DNA of 61,744 nucleotides. Source: Adhaeribacter rhizoryzae. GTDB taxonomy: Bacteria; Bacteroidota; Bacteroidia; Cytophagales; Hymenobacteraceae. Below the pieces are notes generated by a model. The model made no database searches, was not told the origin of the DNA, and worked only from the letters and a program-made list of their open reading frames with translations. The position numbers were made by a program, and so were the translations under genes. The stretch spans positions 1 through 61,744 of the forward strand of contig NZ_VWSF01000031.1 of the NCBI RefSeq assembly GCF_008629685.1, in the 5' to 3' direction. Shown here one piece after another: positions 24,898-33,499 of the stretch (position 1 is the first letter of the stretch; each line of letters begins with the position of its first letter).

Positions 24898-25556
24898 GTT
24901 AGCAGATCCACTAGGCCGCTATTTAACATATAAAAGATTTTAAGCAAAAAACTTTATTTCTATTCTCTGATTTTATAGTTAACATCAGGAATGATACTTT
25001 TTAATATAATTATTAGCAATTGAGGCAGCTAAGGTGTGGTGAGGTTTAAATGATAAATATACCTCCTTTGCCCATTCTCTTACAATTTTCATACACTCAT
25101 CCGGGGTAGAAGCAATCAGCAAATCAGAGGTAGTTAGGCTACCTCTTTTGGTTAAAGGGGGTGGGGTTAAAAACTCTTTTTTATTCTTTTTGTAATGATT
25201 GATGATGTTGCTTAATAATGGCGTTTTAGAATAGTTCCAGGCAACATTCTTTTCAAAAATCAGATAAAGTCTTGTCAAGTGAATATGGTTGTTCCATGGT
25301 CCGTGAATTTCACAATGCTGTAAAGCCATGGCATCAACGCTTAAAAAGCGGGTTACATAATACTTCGGATTAGTAAAGTCAAGTATTTCAGCTATATGAT
25401 GTACATTGTCCAGACATTCCCATATTCCCTGGGATACATGGGAGCCACAAAACTGACAAGGCCCTTCGTGCTGGAGCGTAATACCCTTCTTTTTTGCATA
25501 GTCTATTAAATCTTGCATATTTACTACCTTTTGAAGCCGCCTTCTTGACAGCCAAC
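24898..25556 (-). mobile_element. Cassette-like unit 4 (DUF5946 gene)
   Basis: On the minus strand the unit starts with GTTGGCTGTC (25556-25547) and ends with CTGCTAAC (24905-24898). The inner six to eight bases match as a core and inverse core, but less exactly than in units 1, 2 and 5. It shares an attC-like spacer with unit 5, in the same orientation. Confidence 0.4.
24985..25518 (-). CDS. DUF5946 family protein
   Basis: A 177-residue protein recognised as DUF5946 from CQFCGSHVSQGIWECLDNVH (C-x2-C near residues 21-24), the central DAMALQHCEIHGPWNNHIHLTRL (in part) and the run of His residues after it. Two Cys pairs and several His suggest a bound metal, perhaps Zn, but the family has no known function. 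It lies 104 bp downstream of the Imm-5-like gene on the same strand, each in its own cassette-like unit. Confidence 0.75.
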   Translation of the reverse strand: MQDLIDYAKKKGITLQHEGPCQFCGSHVSQGIWECLDNVHHIAEILDFTNPKYYVTRFLSVDAMALQHCEIHGPWNNHIHLTRLYLIFEKNVAWNYSKTPLLSNIINHYKKNKKEFLTPPPLTKRGSLTTSDLLIASTPDECMKIVREWAKEVYLSFKPHHTLAASIANNYIKKYHS

Positions 25557-25604
25557 CCTAAAGTATATTAGACATAATATCATAATTTTTAAGTAGTCAC
25601 TAGC
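25557..25604 (-). other. attC-like spacer between cassette units 4 and 5
   Basis: On the minus strand ACCGCTAA of unit 5 is followed by a foldable stretch (CTAA ... TTAG outside, ATATTA-tgtc-TAATAT inside) and then by GTTGGCTGTC of unit 4. The order inverse core, hairpin, core is the same as at 1872-1933. Confidence 0.4.
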
Positions 25605-26168
25605 TTAGCGGTTCCTTGTTTATTATATCCTTTTATCTAATTCTTTCTCTTTCCACATAGCCTGAACTATATCGATTATATCTGAAGGCAACTCATTTAA
25701 CCTTTTGGTCTGCCATTCTCTTTCCTTTTCTAAATTCTTTTTAGCCAGTTTTACTGCTTTAAGCGCATAAAATGCCCCTCTTAGAGAATGGTCTGCCATA
25801 TGAGCCGTTGCCACTGCTTGTCCAACAGCACGCGCTACTGCTTTAGATACGGGGTCTGCTGATTGTCTGGCTACTTCATGGGCCATTACGGAAGCCTTCA
25901 TCGCTTCACCAGTTGGTAAAGCACCCTTTTCCCATTCTTTGGCTACTTCTAAAGCATACAAAAGCCTGTTATTAACTTCCTGGTCAATAAGAGACAGAAC
26001 ATGTTCAGCACATTCTCGTGCCCACCTACTTAACTGGCGCTGGTTTTCTTTAGTAAGTGGTCCTCCCCGATGTTCTGCAATAAAAGGGTAACGCTTAGAT
26101 TGTTCTGCTGCCTTTTTCAATTTTGTTTCTGGCCTTCCTGTTCCGCTATTTTCATTGACCGCTAACTA
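25605..26168 (-). mobile_element. Cassette-like unit 5 (Imm-5-like gene)
   Basis: TTAGCGGT at 25605-25612 and ACCGCTAA at 26158-26165 are exact inverted repeats, extended outside by CTAGC and CTAG. They enclose one gene. On the minus strand the unit begins GTTAGCGGTC and is preceded by a strong hairpin (26172-26226). Confidence 0.5.
25623..26120 (-). CDS. Putative immunity protein (Imm-5-like)
   Basis: A 165-residue all-helical protein. RWARECAEHVLSLID, the Ala-rich AMKASVMAHEVARQSADPVSKAVARAVGQAVATAHMADHSLRGAFYALKAV (in parts) and the closing LPSDIIDIVQAMW match the Imm-5-like family, annotated as immunity to polymorphic toxins by association. No toxin gene is next to it, which fits an orphan immunity gene carried as a cassette. 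The ATG at 26120 is the first in frame. Confidence 0.75.
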   Translation of the reverse strand: MKKAAEQSKRYPFIAEHRGGPLTKENQRQLSRWARECAEHVLSLIDQEVNNRLLYALEVAKEWEKGALPTGEAMKASVMAHEVARQSADPVSKAVARAVGQAVATAHMADHSLRGAFYALKAVKLAKKNLEKEREWQTKRLNELPSDIIDIVQAMWKEKELDKRI

Positions 26169-26171
26169 GTT

Positions 26172-26226
26172 GCTATAAGGATTAATTTGTTTAGCCGTCG
26201 AAGGGTGGTTGGCTAAACATTATAGC
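26172..26226. other. Nested hairpin before the Imm-5-like gene
   Basis: GCTATAA (26172-26178) pairs with TTATAGC (26220-26226), and inside it TGTTTAGCC (26188-26196) pairs with GGCTAAACA (26211-26219). Read on the minus strand it precedes the GTTAGCGG core of unit 5, the place of an attC. Confidence 0.45.
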
Positions 26227-26240
26227 GATAATAAATATAA

Positions 26241-26362
26241 TAGGACTTTCGCAAAAATCTGTTTTCAATAGAAATAATGCTTAAAAAGCCCTCATTATTA
26301 TTGATTTTTGAAGAAAATATTAAATTTATCAAATCATTCTTACATAAAGTGCGAAAGTCCTA
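26241..26362. mobile_element. MITE-like element with 13-bp terminal inverted repeats
   Basis: TAGGACTTTCGCA at 26241-26253 is exactly inverted at 26350-26362, and the 122-bp interior is non-coding with further partial pairing (CAATA...ATAATG with CATTATTATTG). If the ends are GGACTTTCGCA, a TA duplication flanks the element, as for IS630/Tc1-type transposition. No transposase for these ends is in the window. Confidence 0.65.
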
Positions 26363-26618
26363 TATAATTAGAAATTAATTTGTTTTAAGGGGTACCAGCA
26401 GGATTTTAGAAAAGGAACTTTTCTCTAGAAAGTACCAGAAAAATCCGAAAAAAAAGGCCCGTTCAATTCATTAGAAAGGGGTTTTCGCTGATAACTCGTA
26501 TTATGTTAAATAAAGGTGTAATTCTGGCTTTTGTACAACTCTGGCAACTACTACATCTACCTGGCGTAAACCACCGCAGTTATCCTAATCTAACCCTGGA
26601 TAAGGTAATCGAATTAGG

Positions 26619-27023
26619 ATGCAATCCCCGAAAAGAATATTACTGATAGATGATGATGCTACTACCATTTTCTTAACCCAAAGACTACTGAAACGCTTCG
26701 CGATTGAAGTAGAGGTTTTAACGGCGGCTCATGGACAGGAAGCCCTAGCTATAGTAAGAGCAGTATGCGAGCAAGAGCAGTGTCCGGAGTTAATTTTCCT
26801 GGATATTAATATGCCCATTATGGATGGCTTTGAATTTTTAGAACAACTCCAAAAATCGGCTAATTTAAGTAAGGCGGCTATCAAGATTATTTTAGTTAGT
26901 AGTTCTACGCACCAGCTGGATTTAGCAAAAGCCAAGCAATATCCCTTAATTGGTTATATTGAAAAACCGCTCACGTCCGAAAAGCTGTCTGAATTTTTGC
27001 AGTTAAATAGCGCAGGAAATTAG
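26619..27023 (+). CDS. Single-domain response regulator
   Basis: A 134-residue receiver-only protein. ILLIDDDATT holds the metal-binding acidic cluster, LIFLDINMPIMDGFEFLE the phospho-acceptor Asp (about residue 66), ILVSSS the switch Ser and GYIEKPL the conserved Lys. With no output domain it must act on a partner protein or in a phosphorelay. A close paralogue lies 0.6 kb downstream; no histidine kinase gene is in the window. Confidence 0.92.
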   Translation: MQSPKRILLIDDDATTIFLTQRLLKRFAIEVEVLTAAHGQEALAIVRAVCEQEQCPELIFLDINMPIMDGFEFLEQLQKSANLSKAAIKIILVSSSTHQLDLAKAKQYPLIGYIEKPLTSEKLSEFLQLNSAGN

Positions 27024-27076
27024 GCTATAAAACATCAAGATTCTATAAATCCTCTGCTGTTAAATAAAAGCTATTT

Positions 27077-27277
27077 CTAACTTTTGTTAGATTGGGATTT
27101 GGTGAGTAGCAGGTGTGCGATTTCCTGCGTGGCTTGTAGTTCGATCATTTTAGCGTCAAATTTGACCCTTTTAGCATCTAACTCAGTCATTAGCTGGGCG
27201 GCTTCCTGCTGGAGCGATCGGCTTCTTTCCAACAGTATTTCGGTATGCTCTAGCCCCTCCTTAAACTTATCTGTCAT
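27077..27277 (-). CDS. Small coiled-coil protein between the two regulators
   Basis: A 66-residue charged helical protein (LLERSRSLQQEAAQLMTELDAKRVKF, in part) with heptad-like spacing over most of its length. It is preferred over the overlapping plus-strand frame, which is Cys/Ser-rich and lacks any protein-like pattern. Function unknown; its position between two receiver genes may be chance. Confidence 0.5.
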   Translation of the reverse strand: MTDKFKEGLEHTEILLERSRSLQQEAAQLMTELDAKRVKFDAKMIELQATQEIAHLLLTKSQSNKS

Positions 27278-27606
27278 GCTGTTGCTTTCTTATGTTTTTG
27301 TTTGACAGGAAGTTAGTTAAATAAGTTCAGATGCTAGCAAGATCAGTATTTGCTACCCTCATTAATCATTTATGTTCAATAGAAGCTAAATCTGATCTTT
27401 ATTATATTTAAGGGTAGGGGAAAAGGAAGGGAGCGTCGGGCGTTAAATTCAAGTTATTAAGATGTTATATTTTTAAATGAGTATTTATCAGTTTAAACTA
27501 AGTAACTATCGTATGTAATAAGTACTTAGACCTATAAAAATGTTTATAGGAAAAGATATACCTGGACACCTGCTTGTAAAAGTCGATATCCTTAATAAAA
27601 TGAAGG
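27278..27606. other. Intergenic region upstream of the second regulator
   Basis: No gene seen. AT-rich, with no strong repeat or hairpin. It must hold the promoter of the downstream regulator, but no box could be assigned. Confidence 0.4.
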
Positions 27607-28035
27607 ATGGAAGACCAAAGTGCAGCCAAAGCAAATTCAGCAGGAATACCACCGATAGATACTATTTTGGTCGTAGATGACGACGAAAGCTACCGTTTTT
27701 TGGTAAAAAGATTTCTATTGAGAAGCGGATTTGACCAACAGATTATAACGGCTCATAATGGCTGGGAAGCCTTGCAAAAATTGCAAACAATGGCTGCCCA
27801 CGGCGATAAGCTACCTGAATTTATCTTTTTAGATATAAATATGCCGGTGATGGATGGCTTTGAATTTTTAGAAGCAGTAACCCAATTATCGCAACTGAAT
27901 CTAAGCCAGACCAAGATATACATGTGTAGCAGTTCCAGGCTTGCCAAAGACAAAGAACAAGCTTATCTTTATCCGATTGCAGGTTTTCTGACCAAACCTT
28001 TAACCCTAGAGGTATTAAAAAGCATTCTGGTTTAA
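27607..28035 (+). CDS. Single-domain response regulator (paralogue)
   Basis: A 142-residue receiver-only protein. TILVVDDDESY holds the acidic pocket, FIFLDINMPVMDGFEFLE the phospho-acceptor Asp (about residue 77), MCSSSR the switch Ser and GFLTKPL the Lys. It shares the LDINMP(I/V)MDGFEFLE block with the regulator at 26.6 kb but has an N-terminal extension of about ten residues. Adjacent duplicates suggest gene duplication. Confidence 0.92.
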   Translation: MEDQSAAKANSAGIPPIDTILVVDDDESYRFLVKRFLLRSGFDQQIITAHNGWEALQKLQTMAAHGDKLPEFIFLDINMPVMDGFEFLEAVTQLSQLNLSQTKIYMCSSSRLAKDKEQAYLYPIAGFLTKPLTLEVLKSILV

Positions 28036-28163
28036 GATTATTAGGCCAACCACTTGTGCTAATTATGTTAATTTAACTAGACAAAAATGCTAATAAAGCA
28101 TGTGGTATCTCTTTTCCTATAAGTTCATTTATGATAAATTAGTCATTACATGGATTATAAACT

Positions 28164-29021
28164 TTATATTCCTGTCAAACGCTGGCGATACTCTCTTGGG
28201 GAAACACCCAGAACCTTCCGTACATAACGGGTGAAAAAGGACCGACTTGAAAAATTCATTTGATCGGCAACCTCGGAAATGTTTAGATTTTTGTTTTGCA
28301 GTAAAAGAATTATCCTTTCTCTGGCGTAACGTTGTATCCAATCCGAGGCCGTAATACCGGTATTTTGTTTACATACAAAATTTAAATATTTAGCGGTAAT
28401 GTGGAGCCGGTTGGCATAAAACTTGACTTCGCGCTCTTTCAAACAATGTTCTTGAATCAATTGCATAAACCGCTCAAAAAGCGACCCGCTTTCTAATGTT
28501 CGTTTCCGGTGTTCATATTCATTGGCGAACGTGTGCCACATTTCCAGAATAAATAACTGCATTTGCAACTTCAATACTTCAGAATAAAAACGGTGTTCTG
28601 TCTCTGAAAATTTATCGTACAGGAGTTGAAAATTTGAAAGCACTTTTTGCCTATCGGTTTTATCATTCAAATGCAATATTGGGTTTTCTTTGGAATGTAA
28701 TACCACATCAATACTCCAGCTCTGGTCGGGAATATTAGCCAACAGAAAATCTCTTTCTACCAATAAAACACTTGCTTTAATTTTCTTGGTGAAAGTCAGA
28801 TTAGTCAGCTTGCTACCTGCAAACCAAAAAACAAATTCACCGGCGTTACAGGTATAGGGCCTGTCATTAAAAAGAAAGCTTATACTTCCCTGGTGGCAAT
28901 AGATATGCGTATGAAAATGCAGTAGGAAATCCTCCGGTAACTCAAAATTCCCCTTTGCCTGGAGCAAAATAATGCTATCCTCTTTTACTTTTTCCATTTC
29001 CAATAATATTTGGGTATACAA
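28164..29021 (-). CDS. AraC-family transcriptional regulator
   Basis: A 285-residue regulator. The N-terminal half is a cupin-like sensing domain (FHTHIYCHQGSISFLFNDRPY, in part). The C-terminal 100 residues are the double helix-turn-helix: RLHITAKYLNFVCKQNTGITASDWI, then ISEVADQMNFSSRSFFTRYVRKVLGVSPREYR (in parts). The first ATG at 29021 or the one at 28997 (MEKVKEDS) may be the start. It diverges from the acyltransferase gene across 92 bp, so it probably controls that gene and those behind it. Confidence 0.92.
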   Translation of the reverse strand: MYTQILLEMEKVKEDSIILLQAKGNFELPEDFLLHFHTHIYCHQGSISFLFNDRPYTCNAGEFVFWFAGSKLTNLTFTKKIKASVLLVERDFLLANIPDQSWSIDVVLHSKENPILHLNDKTDRQKVLSNFQLLYDKFSETEHRFYSEVLKLQMQLFILEMWHTFANEYEHRKRTLESGSLFERFMQLIQEHCLKEREVKFYANRLHITAKYLNFVCKQNTGITASDWIQRYARERIILLLQNKNLNISEVADQMNFSSRSFFTRYVRKVLGVSPREYRQRLTGI

Positions 29022-29113
29022 TAATAAGTGTTATTTGACATAAAATGCGTAAAAAGTGTAATAAATAGCGCTATAAAATTGGATAATTTTACAAACTTTA
29101 ACGTTAAGGGTAT

Positions 29114-29683
29114 ATGAAAACGCAGCACACAGATATTTTTCAGAGACTGCTAAATGGCGAAGAGGTTTCATTTACCGATGCGGATTATTCTAAAATAGTA
29201 AAGGCTTGTAATGACACCCGAATATTGCTTATACAGTTAAATAATGAAGCAGATTCGGACGAAATAAGAAAGCTTTTAAGCAAAATATTCGCTTCGGAAG
29301 TGGATGCAACTACCATGGTTTTTCCACCATTTCAGATTAATTATGGCCAGAACACCAAAATTGGTAAAAATGTATTTATCAATTTTGATTGTACTTTTTT
29401 GGATTTAGGTGGCATTACCATTGAGGATAATGTTATGATTGCTCCTAAAGTGAGCCTGTTATCCGAAGGACATCCTATTTCTGTCAACCATAGGCAAAAG
29501 CTAACGGTAGGTAAAATCCATATTAAAAAGAATGCCTGGATTGGAGCTAATGTTACCATTTTACCAGGTGTAACCATTGGCGAGAATGCCGTAGTAGCCG
29601 CTGGAGCCGTGGTATCTAAAGATGTTGCGGCCAATACCGTGGTAGGCGGGGTTCCTGCCAAATTTATTAAAACGATTGACTAA
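29114..29683 (+). CDS. Hexapeptide-repeat acyltransferase (maltose/galactoside acetyltransferase-like)
   Basis: A 189-residue left-handed beta-helix acetyltransferase. Hexapeptide repeats run from FPPFQINYGQNTKIGKNVFI to VAANTVVGGVPAKFI, and SEGHPI carries the catalytic His seen in LacA/Maa-type enzymes. The N-terminal 60 residues form the usual short helical cap. It likely acetylates a sugar or other hydroxyl acceptor using acetyl-CoA; the acceptor cannot be told. First gene of the group divergent from the AraC regulator. Confidence 0.88.
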   Translation: MKTQHTDIFQRLLNGEEVSFTDADYSKIVKACNDTRILLIQLNNEADSDEIRKLLSKIFASEVDATTMVFPPFQINYGQNTKIGKNVFINFDCTFLDLGGITIEDNVMIAPKVSLLSEGHPISVNHRQKLTVGKIHIKKNAWIGANVTILPGVTIGENAVVAAGAVVSKDVAANTVVGGVPAKFIKTID

Positions 29684-29730
29684 TTATTTATAGGTAGGCA
29701 CAACGTACTGAAAAATTTAAATTCAAAAAC

Positions 29731-30849
29731 ATGAAAAGAATAACCCTTTTAGCCCTTTCGTCCCTCATGATGATGGGACCGGCCTTTGCTCAAACAAAAC
29801 CAAAAGTTAACTCAGAAAAATCAAAAACAATGATAGAGACAGGAAAAACAAATCACTATACCTTTCCATTAAGTGATAAGGTAACCCGGCAAGAAGTAAC
29901 CTTTAAAAACCGTTATGGAATTACGATTGCGGCCGATTTATACCTGCCTAAAAACCGGGGCAACGAAGCTTTGGCGGCCTTAGCCATTAGCGGCCCATTC
30001 GGGGCGGTAAAAGAACAATCTTCCGGATTATATGCCCAAAATATGGCCGAACGTGGTTTTGCTGCCCTGGCATTCGACCCGTCTTATACTGGCGAAAGCG
30101 GTGGGGAGCCTCGCAATGTTGCATCACCAGACATCAATACAGAAGATTTCAGTGCCGCCGTAGACTTTTTAGGTCTGCATCCTTCTGTTGACCGAAACTG
30201 CATCGGCATTATTGGTATTTGTGGTTGGGCTGGCATGGCGCTGAACGCGGTCGCCGCAGACAAACGGGTTAAAGCTGTTGCTACTACCAGTATGTATGAT
30301 ATGTCACGGGTGATGGCCAAAGGCTATTTTGATAAACTTACCAATGAAGAACGCACGAAAACGCTGGAACAAATGAGCCAGCAACGTTGGGTCGATGCCG
30401 AGAAAGGAAGCCCTGCTCCTTCCACCAATAATTTACCGGAAAAATTGCAAGGTAACGAACCTCAGTTTGTAGTTGATTATTTCAATTATTATAAAACGCC
30501 GAGAGGTTTCCATCCCAATTCGATTAATTCAAATGGTGCCTGGACAGCTACTAGTCCGCTGTCGTTCATGAATATGCCGCTGTTGACTTACATTAAGGAA
30601 ATCTCCCCACGTCCGGTTTTACTGATTGCTGGGGAAAAAGCCCACTCCCGCTATTTCAGCGAAGATGCTTACAAAGCAGCTGCCGGGCAAAAAGAATTAA
30701 TGATTATACCACATGCCAGTCACGTTGATTTGTATGATAGGGTAAATATTATCCCATTTGATAAACTAACCGCTTTCTTTAACGAACATCTGAAAGCAGG
30801 TAAGGCTGCGCCAAAAGAAAAGGCCGCAGCCTTTGGTTCTGTTAATTAA
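29731..30849 (+). CDS. Exported alpha/beta hydrolase (dienelactone hydrolase-like)
   Basis: A 372-residue protein with a signal peptide (residues 1-20, ending at PAFAQ). The core is an alpha/beta hydrolase: ALAISGPFGAVKEQ near residue 85, a nucleophile-elbow region reading GICGWAGMAL where the nucleophile position is Cys or Trp-adjacent rather than the usual Ser, an Asp in AGEKAHSRYFSEDAY and a His in PHASHVDLYD. G-x-C-G-x-A-G is known from dienelactone-hydrolase relatives. Substrate unknown. Confidence 0.8.
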   Translation: MKRITLLALSSLMMMGPAFAQTKPKVNSEKSKTMIETGKTNHYTFPLSDKVTRQEVTFKNRYGITIAADLYLPKNRGNEALAALAISGPFGAVKEQSSGLYAQNMAERGFAALAFDPSYTGESGGEPRNVASPDINTEDFSAAVDFLGLHPSVDRNCIGIIGICGWAGMALNAVAADKRVKAVATTSMYDMSRVMAKGYFDKLTNEERTKTLEQMSQQRWVDAEKGSPAPSTNNLPEKLQGNEPQFVVDYFNYYKTPRGFHPNSINSNGAWTATSPLSFMNMPLLTYIKEISPRPVLLIAGEKAHSRYFSEDAYKAAAGQKELMIIPHASHVDLYDRVNIIPFDKLTAFFNEHLKAGKAAPKEKAAAFGSVN

Positions 30850-30877
30850 TAATAAGGTAAAATAAAAAAGGATTAAC

Positions 30878-31357
30878 ATGAAATATTCACTTTTTGCAGC
30901 CTTTGCCTTGGCAGCCCTCTTTAATCTGGGCTGCCAAGAGAAGGCTTCAACGAATGCAACCGATGGTGAAATACAAGCCATTTTCCCAAAAGGAGAGCAG
31001 GGGCCAGCGGAAAACTTCACCGGAAAAGCTTGGAATTACGGTTTGGTTGAAAATGATACTATTCACAATACCGTTGTGGGTAATGTTTATTTTGAACCGG
31101 GCGCCCGAAGTAATTGGCATACCCATCCGGCCGGTCAAATCCTGATTATTACCGATGGGGAAGGATTTCACCAGATAAAGGGGCAGCCCCGGCAAACTAT
31201 TAAAAAGGGAGATGTGGTGAAGTGCCCGCCTAATGTAATGCATTGGCATGGCGCAAGCCCCACAAAGGGTTTACAGCAATTATATATTGTGCCGAATACC
31301 GAAAAAGGCATTGTGCAATGGCTGCAACCAGTATCGGAGGAGGAATATTCTAATTGA
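30878..31357 (+). CDS. Cupin-domain lipoprotein
   Basis: A 159-residue lipoprotein with the lipobox LFNLGC (Cys19). The mature part is a single cupin: EPGARSNWHTHPAGQILIIT supplies the G-x5-H-x-H motif and PPNVMHWHGAS the second motif. Metal-binding His residues are intact. It resembles small cupins of the mandelonitrile-lyase type. A cytoplasmic paralogue lies at 34.3 kb. Confidence 0.85.
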   Translation: MKYSLFAAFALAALFNLGCQEKASTNATDGEIQAIFPKGEQGPAENFTGKAWNYGLVENDTIHNTVVGNVYFEPGARSNWHTHPAGQILIITDGEGFHQIKGQPRQTIKKGDVVKCPPNVMHWHGASPTKGLQQLYIVPNTEKGIVQWLQPVSEEEYSN

Positions 31358-31423
31358 ACGCAGCAAGCTATTTGGGTGACAGGAATCTGAATTTTAACCC
31401 TAATTACTAAATCCAAAAGTAAA

Positions 31424-32638
31424 ATGAAGAAAATTAAGGTGTACGGATGGATAAATCCAACCATACTATGCCTCATTCTAGTATTAAATTTAAATTCAAC
31501 CTATGGTCAATCGGTGGAGACCAGTCCAAAGGTGGCCCCGCAACAGAAACCTGCCTCTGCAGGACAAACCCGGGTTTCGGCAGTTAAGACAAGTACTAAA
31601 TTCAGTTTTAAGGTAATTACCGAAGGTTTGTCTTCTCCGTGGGGTTTAGATTTTTTGCCCGATGGTAGAATGTTAGTCAGTGAATTAGCAGGCAAAATCC
31701 GGATCGTGTCTAAAGATGGAACAGTAGGTAATGCCCTGAAAGGCGCGCCTCCGGTTCGCGTTTTTGGGGTAAGCGGCATGATGGACGTCAAGGTATCTCC
31801 CAATTTTGAAACGTCTCGTTATGTGTTTTGGACTTATCCAGAGCCGACAGGCGAAAACCAGAGCGTCAATTGTATTGCCCGTGGTAAATTATCTTTAGAT
31901 GAAACATCACTGGAGGAGGTGAAGGTAATATACCGGGCTTCAACCACAGGACAGGATGGCTTTCATTTGGGTTCCCGTATGCTTTTTGACAAGAGCGGAT
32001 TACTGTATGTAACTTTCGGCGACCGGTTTCAGGAATCGGTCCGGGTCCAGGCGCAAGAGCTAAACTCTTCACTAGGTAAGATAATCAGGATAAATCAGGA
32101 TGGCACCTATGCGAAAGGCAATCCATTTATCTCAGACCCAAAGGCACGAAAGGAAATCTGGTCTTTGGGCCATCGCAATCCGCAAGGTCTGGCCTTTAAT
32201 CCGGTGACTGGAGACCTCTGGTCTTCCGAGCATGGACCTATCGCCGGCGATGAACTTAATATTATACGGCCTGGTGCAAACTATGGCTGGCCCATCATTT
32301 CCTATGGCCAGGCAGATGGCGGAGGTTCCTTGAGCGGCAGTACCCAGAAAGAAGGAATGGCGCAACCTGTTTATTACTGGGATCCGGCGGTGGCTCCTGC
32401 TGGGATGACCTTTTATACCGGGAACCTGATTCCCGAATGGAAAAACAACCTTTTTGTAGGAGCACTCAGGGGTTCTCATATTATACGCCTGGTGATTGAC
32501 CATAAGACGAGCCGCGTTATTGGTGAAGAAAGACTGCTGGCAGATGAACGCCAACGTTTCAGGCACATCATTCAAGGGCCGGATGAGGCACTATATGCCA
32601 TTACGCATCAAGGGCGTCTTTACAGAATTGGAAATTAA
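31424..32638 (+). CDS. PQQ-dependent sugar dehydrogenase (glucose/sorbosone dehydrogenase family)
   Basis: A 404-residue exported beta-propeller enzyme with a signal peptide (about residues 1-29). GLSSPWGLDFLPDGRMLVSE, LVTFGDRF-like RLLYVTFGDRF context, SLGHRNPQGLAFNP and WSSEHGPIAGDELNII are hallmark motifs of soluble PQQ glucose/aldose dehydrogenases; HRNPQG and EHGP contribute to the cofactor and active site. It oxidises sugars to lactones in the periplasm or outside. No PQQ-synthesis genes are in the window. Confidence 0.92.
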   Translation: MKKIKVYGWINPTILCLILVLNLNSTYGQSVETSPKVAPQQKPASAGQTRVSAVKTSTKFSFKVITEGLSSPWGLDFLPDGRMLVSELAGKIRIVSKDGTVGNALKGAPPVRVFGVSGMMDVKVSPNFETSRYVFWTYPEPTGENQSVNCIARGKLSLDETSLEEVKVIYRASTTGQDGFHLGSRMLFDKSGLLYVTFGDRFQESVRVQAQELNSSLGKIIRINQDGTYAKGNPFISDPKARKEIWSLGHRNPQGLAFNPVTGDLWSSEHGPIAGDELNIIRPGANYGWPIISYGQADGGGSLSGSTQKEGMAQPVYYWDPAVAPAGMTFYTGNLIPEWKNNLFVGALRGSHIIRLVIDHKTSRVIGEERLLADERQRFRHIIQGPDEALYAITHQGRLYRIGN

Positions 32639-32823
32639 TGCCGAATCACAGAACTAAAATTAAAAGGAACGCACCACTATCTGTTCAATAGAGTTTTACC
32701 CAGGCATCCAGGCGGAACAAACCAGTAATGCCTGGAATAAAGGGCTGAACCAAGAACCCAGGTACAAGTATGCTTTAGACGCTTCACTAATCCAAAGGCA
32801 CAAACCACAAAATAGCAAATACC

Positions 32824-33312
32824 ATGAAATATTCACTTTTAATCGCTTTGGCTGTATTCACCCTTTTTACAAGTTTTGCTTCTTGTAAAAAAGATGGCCG
32901 TGATGTTTCGAGTAATCCCAGTGCAGGAAACAATAATGGTAACATTAACCCTAATCCCGAAGGAAGTAAGATGAAAATTAAGATTGGAAACAGTACTTTC
33001 ACCGCAACCTTATACGATAACGCCACCACTAAAGCGTTCAAAGCCTTGTTACCTTTGACCGTCAATATGGTGGAGCTTAATGGAAACGAGAAATATGTTG
33101 ATTTATCCCGCAACCTGCCAACCAATGCGGCCAATCCCGGAAATATTCAGAACGGCGATTTGATGCTTTATGGCTCTAAAACGCTGGTACTTTTTTACAA
33201 AGCGTTTGCTACTTCTTATAGCTATACAAAGCTTGGGCGCATTAATGATACGACGGGGCTTGCTGCTGCCTTGGGTTCAGGAAACGTTACCGTCTCGTTT
33301 GAATTGGAATGA
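32824..33312 (+). CDS. Cyclophilin-like lipoprotein
   Basis: A 162-residue lipoprotein with a lipobox near FASC (Cys21) and a Ser/Asn/Gly linker. The mature domain from KMKIKIGNSTFTATLYDN to the C-terminus matches the cyclophilin-like fold (DUF369-type) protein group, with the typical NGDLMLYG and LVLFYK strands. Function unknown; not expected to be a prolyl isomerase. Confidence 0.8.
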   Translation: MKYSLLIALAVFTLFTSFASCKKDGRDVSSNPSAGNNNGNINPNPEGSKMKIKIGNSTFTATLYDNATTKAFKALLPLTVNMVELNGNEKYVDLSRNLPTNAANPGNIQNGDLMLYGSKTLVLFYKAFATSYSYTKLGRINDTTGLAAALGSGNVTVSFELE

Positions 33313-33499
33313 AAGTAAAAATTAGCAGAACTAAACAAAAAGATAATACAATTATTGGCGCAACTTAAGATGAAAAGATTTTTCTAAAGACCTAGTATTA
33401 TGTCAGAAATAAAAACTTACTAAAAGGAAGGAGTAAGACCAATAACTGAAGTAGCAATTAGAATAAAAGCACAATAAGTTAAAGCATTACGGTAAAGAA

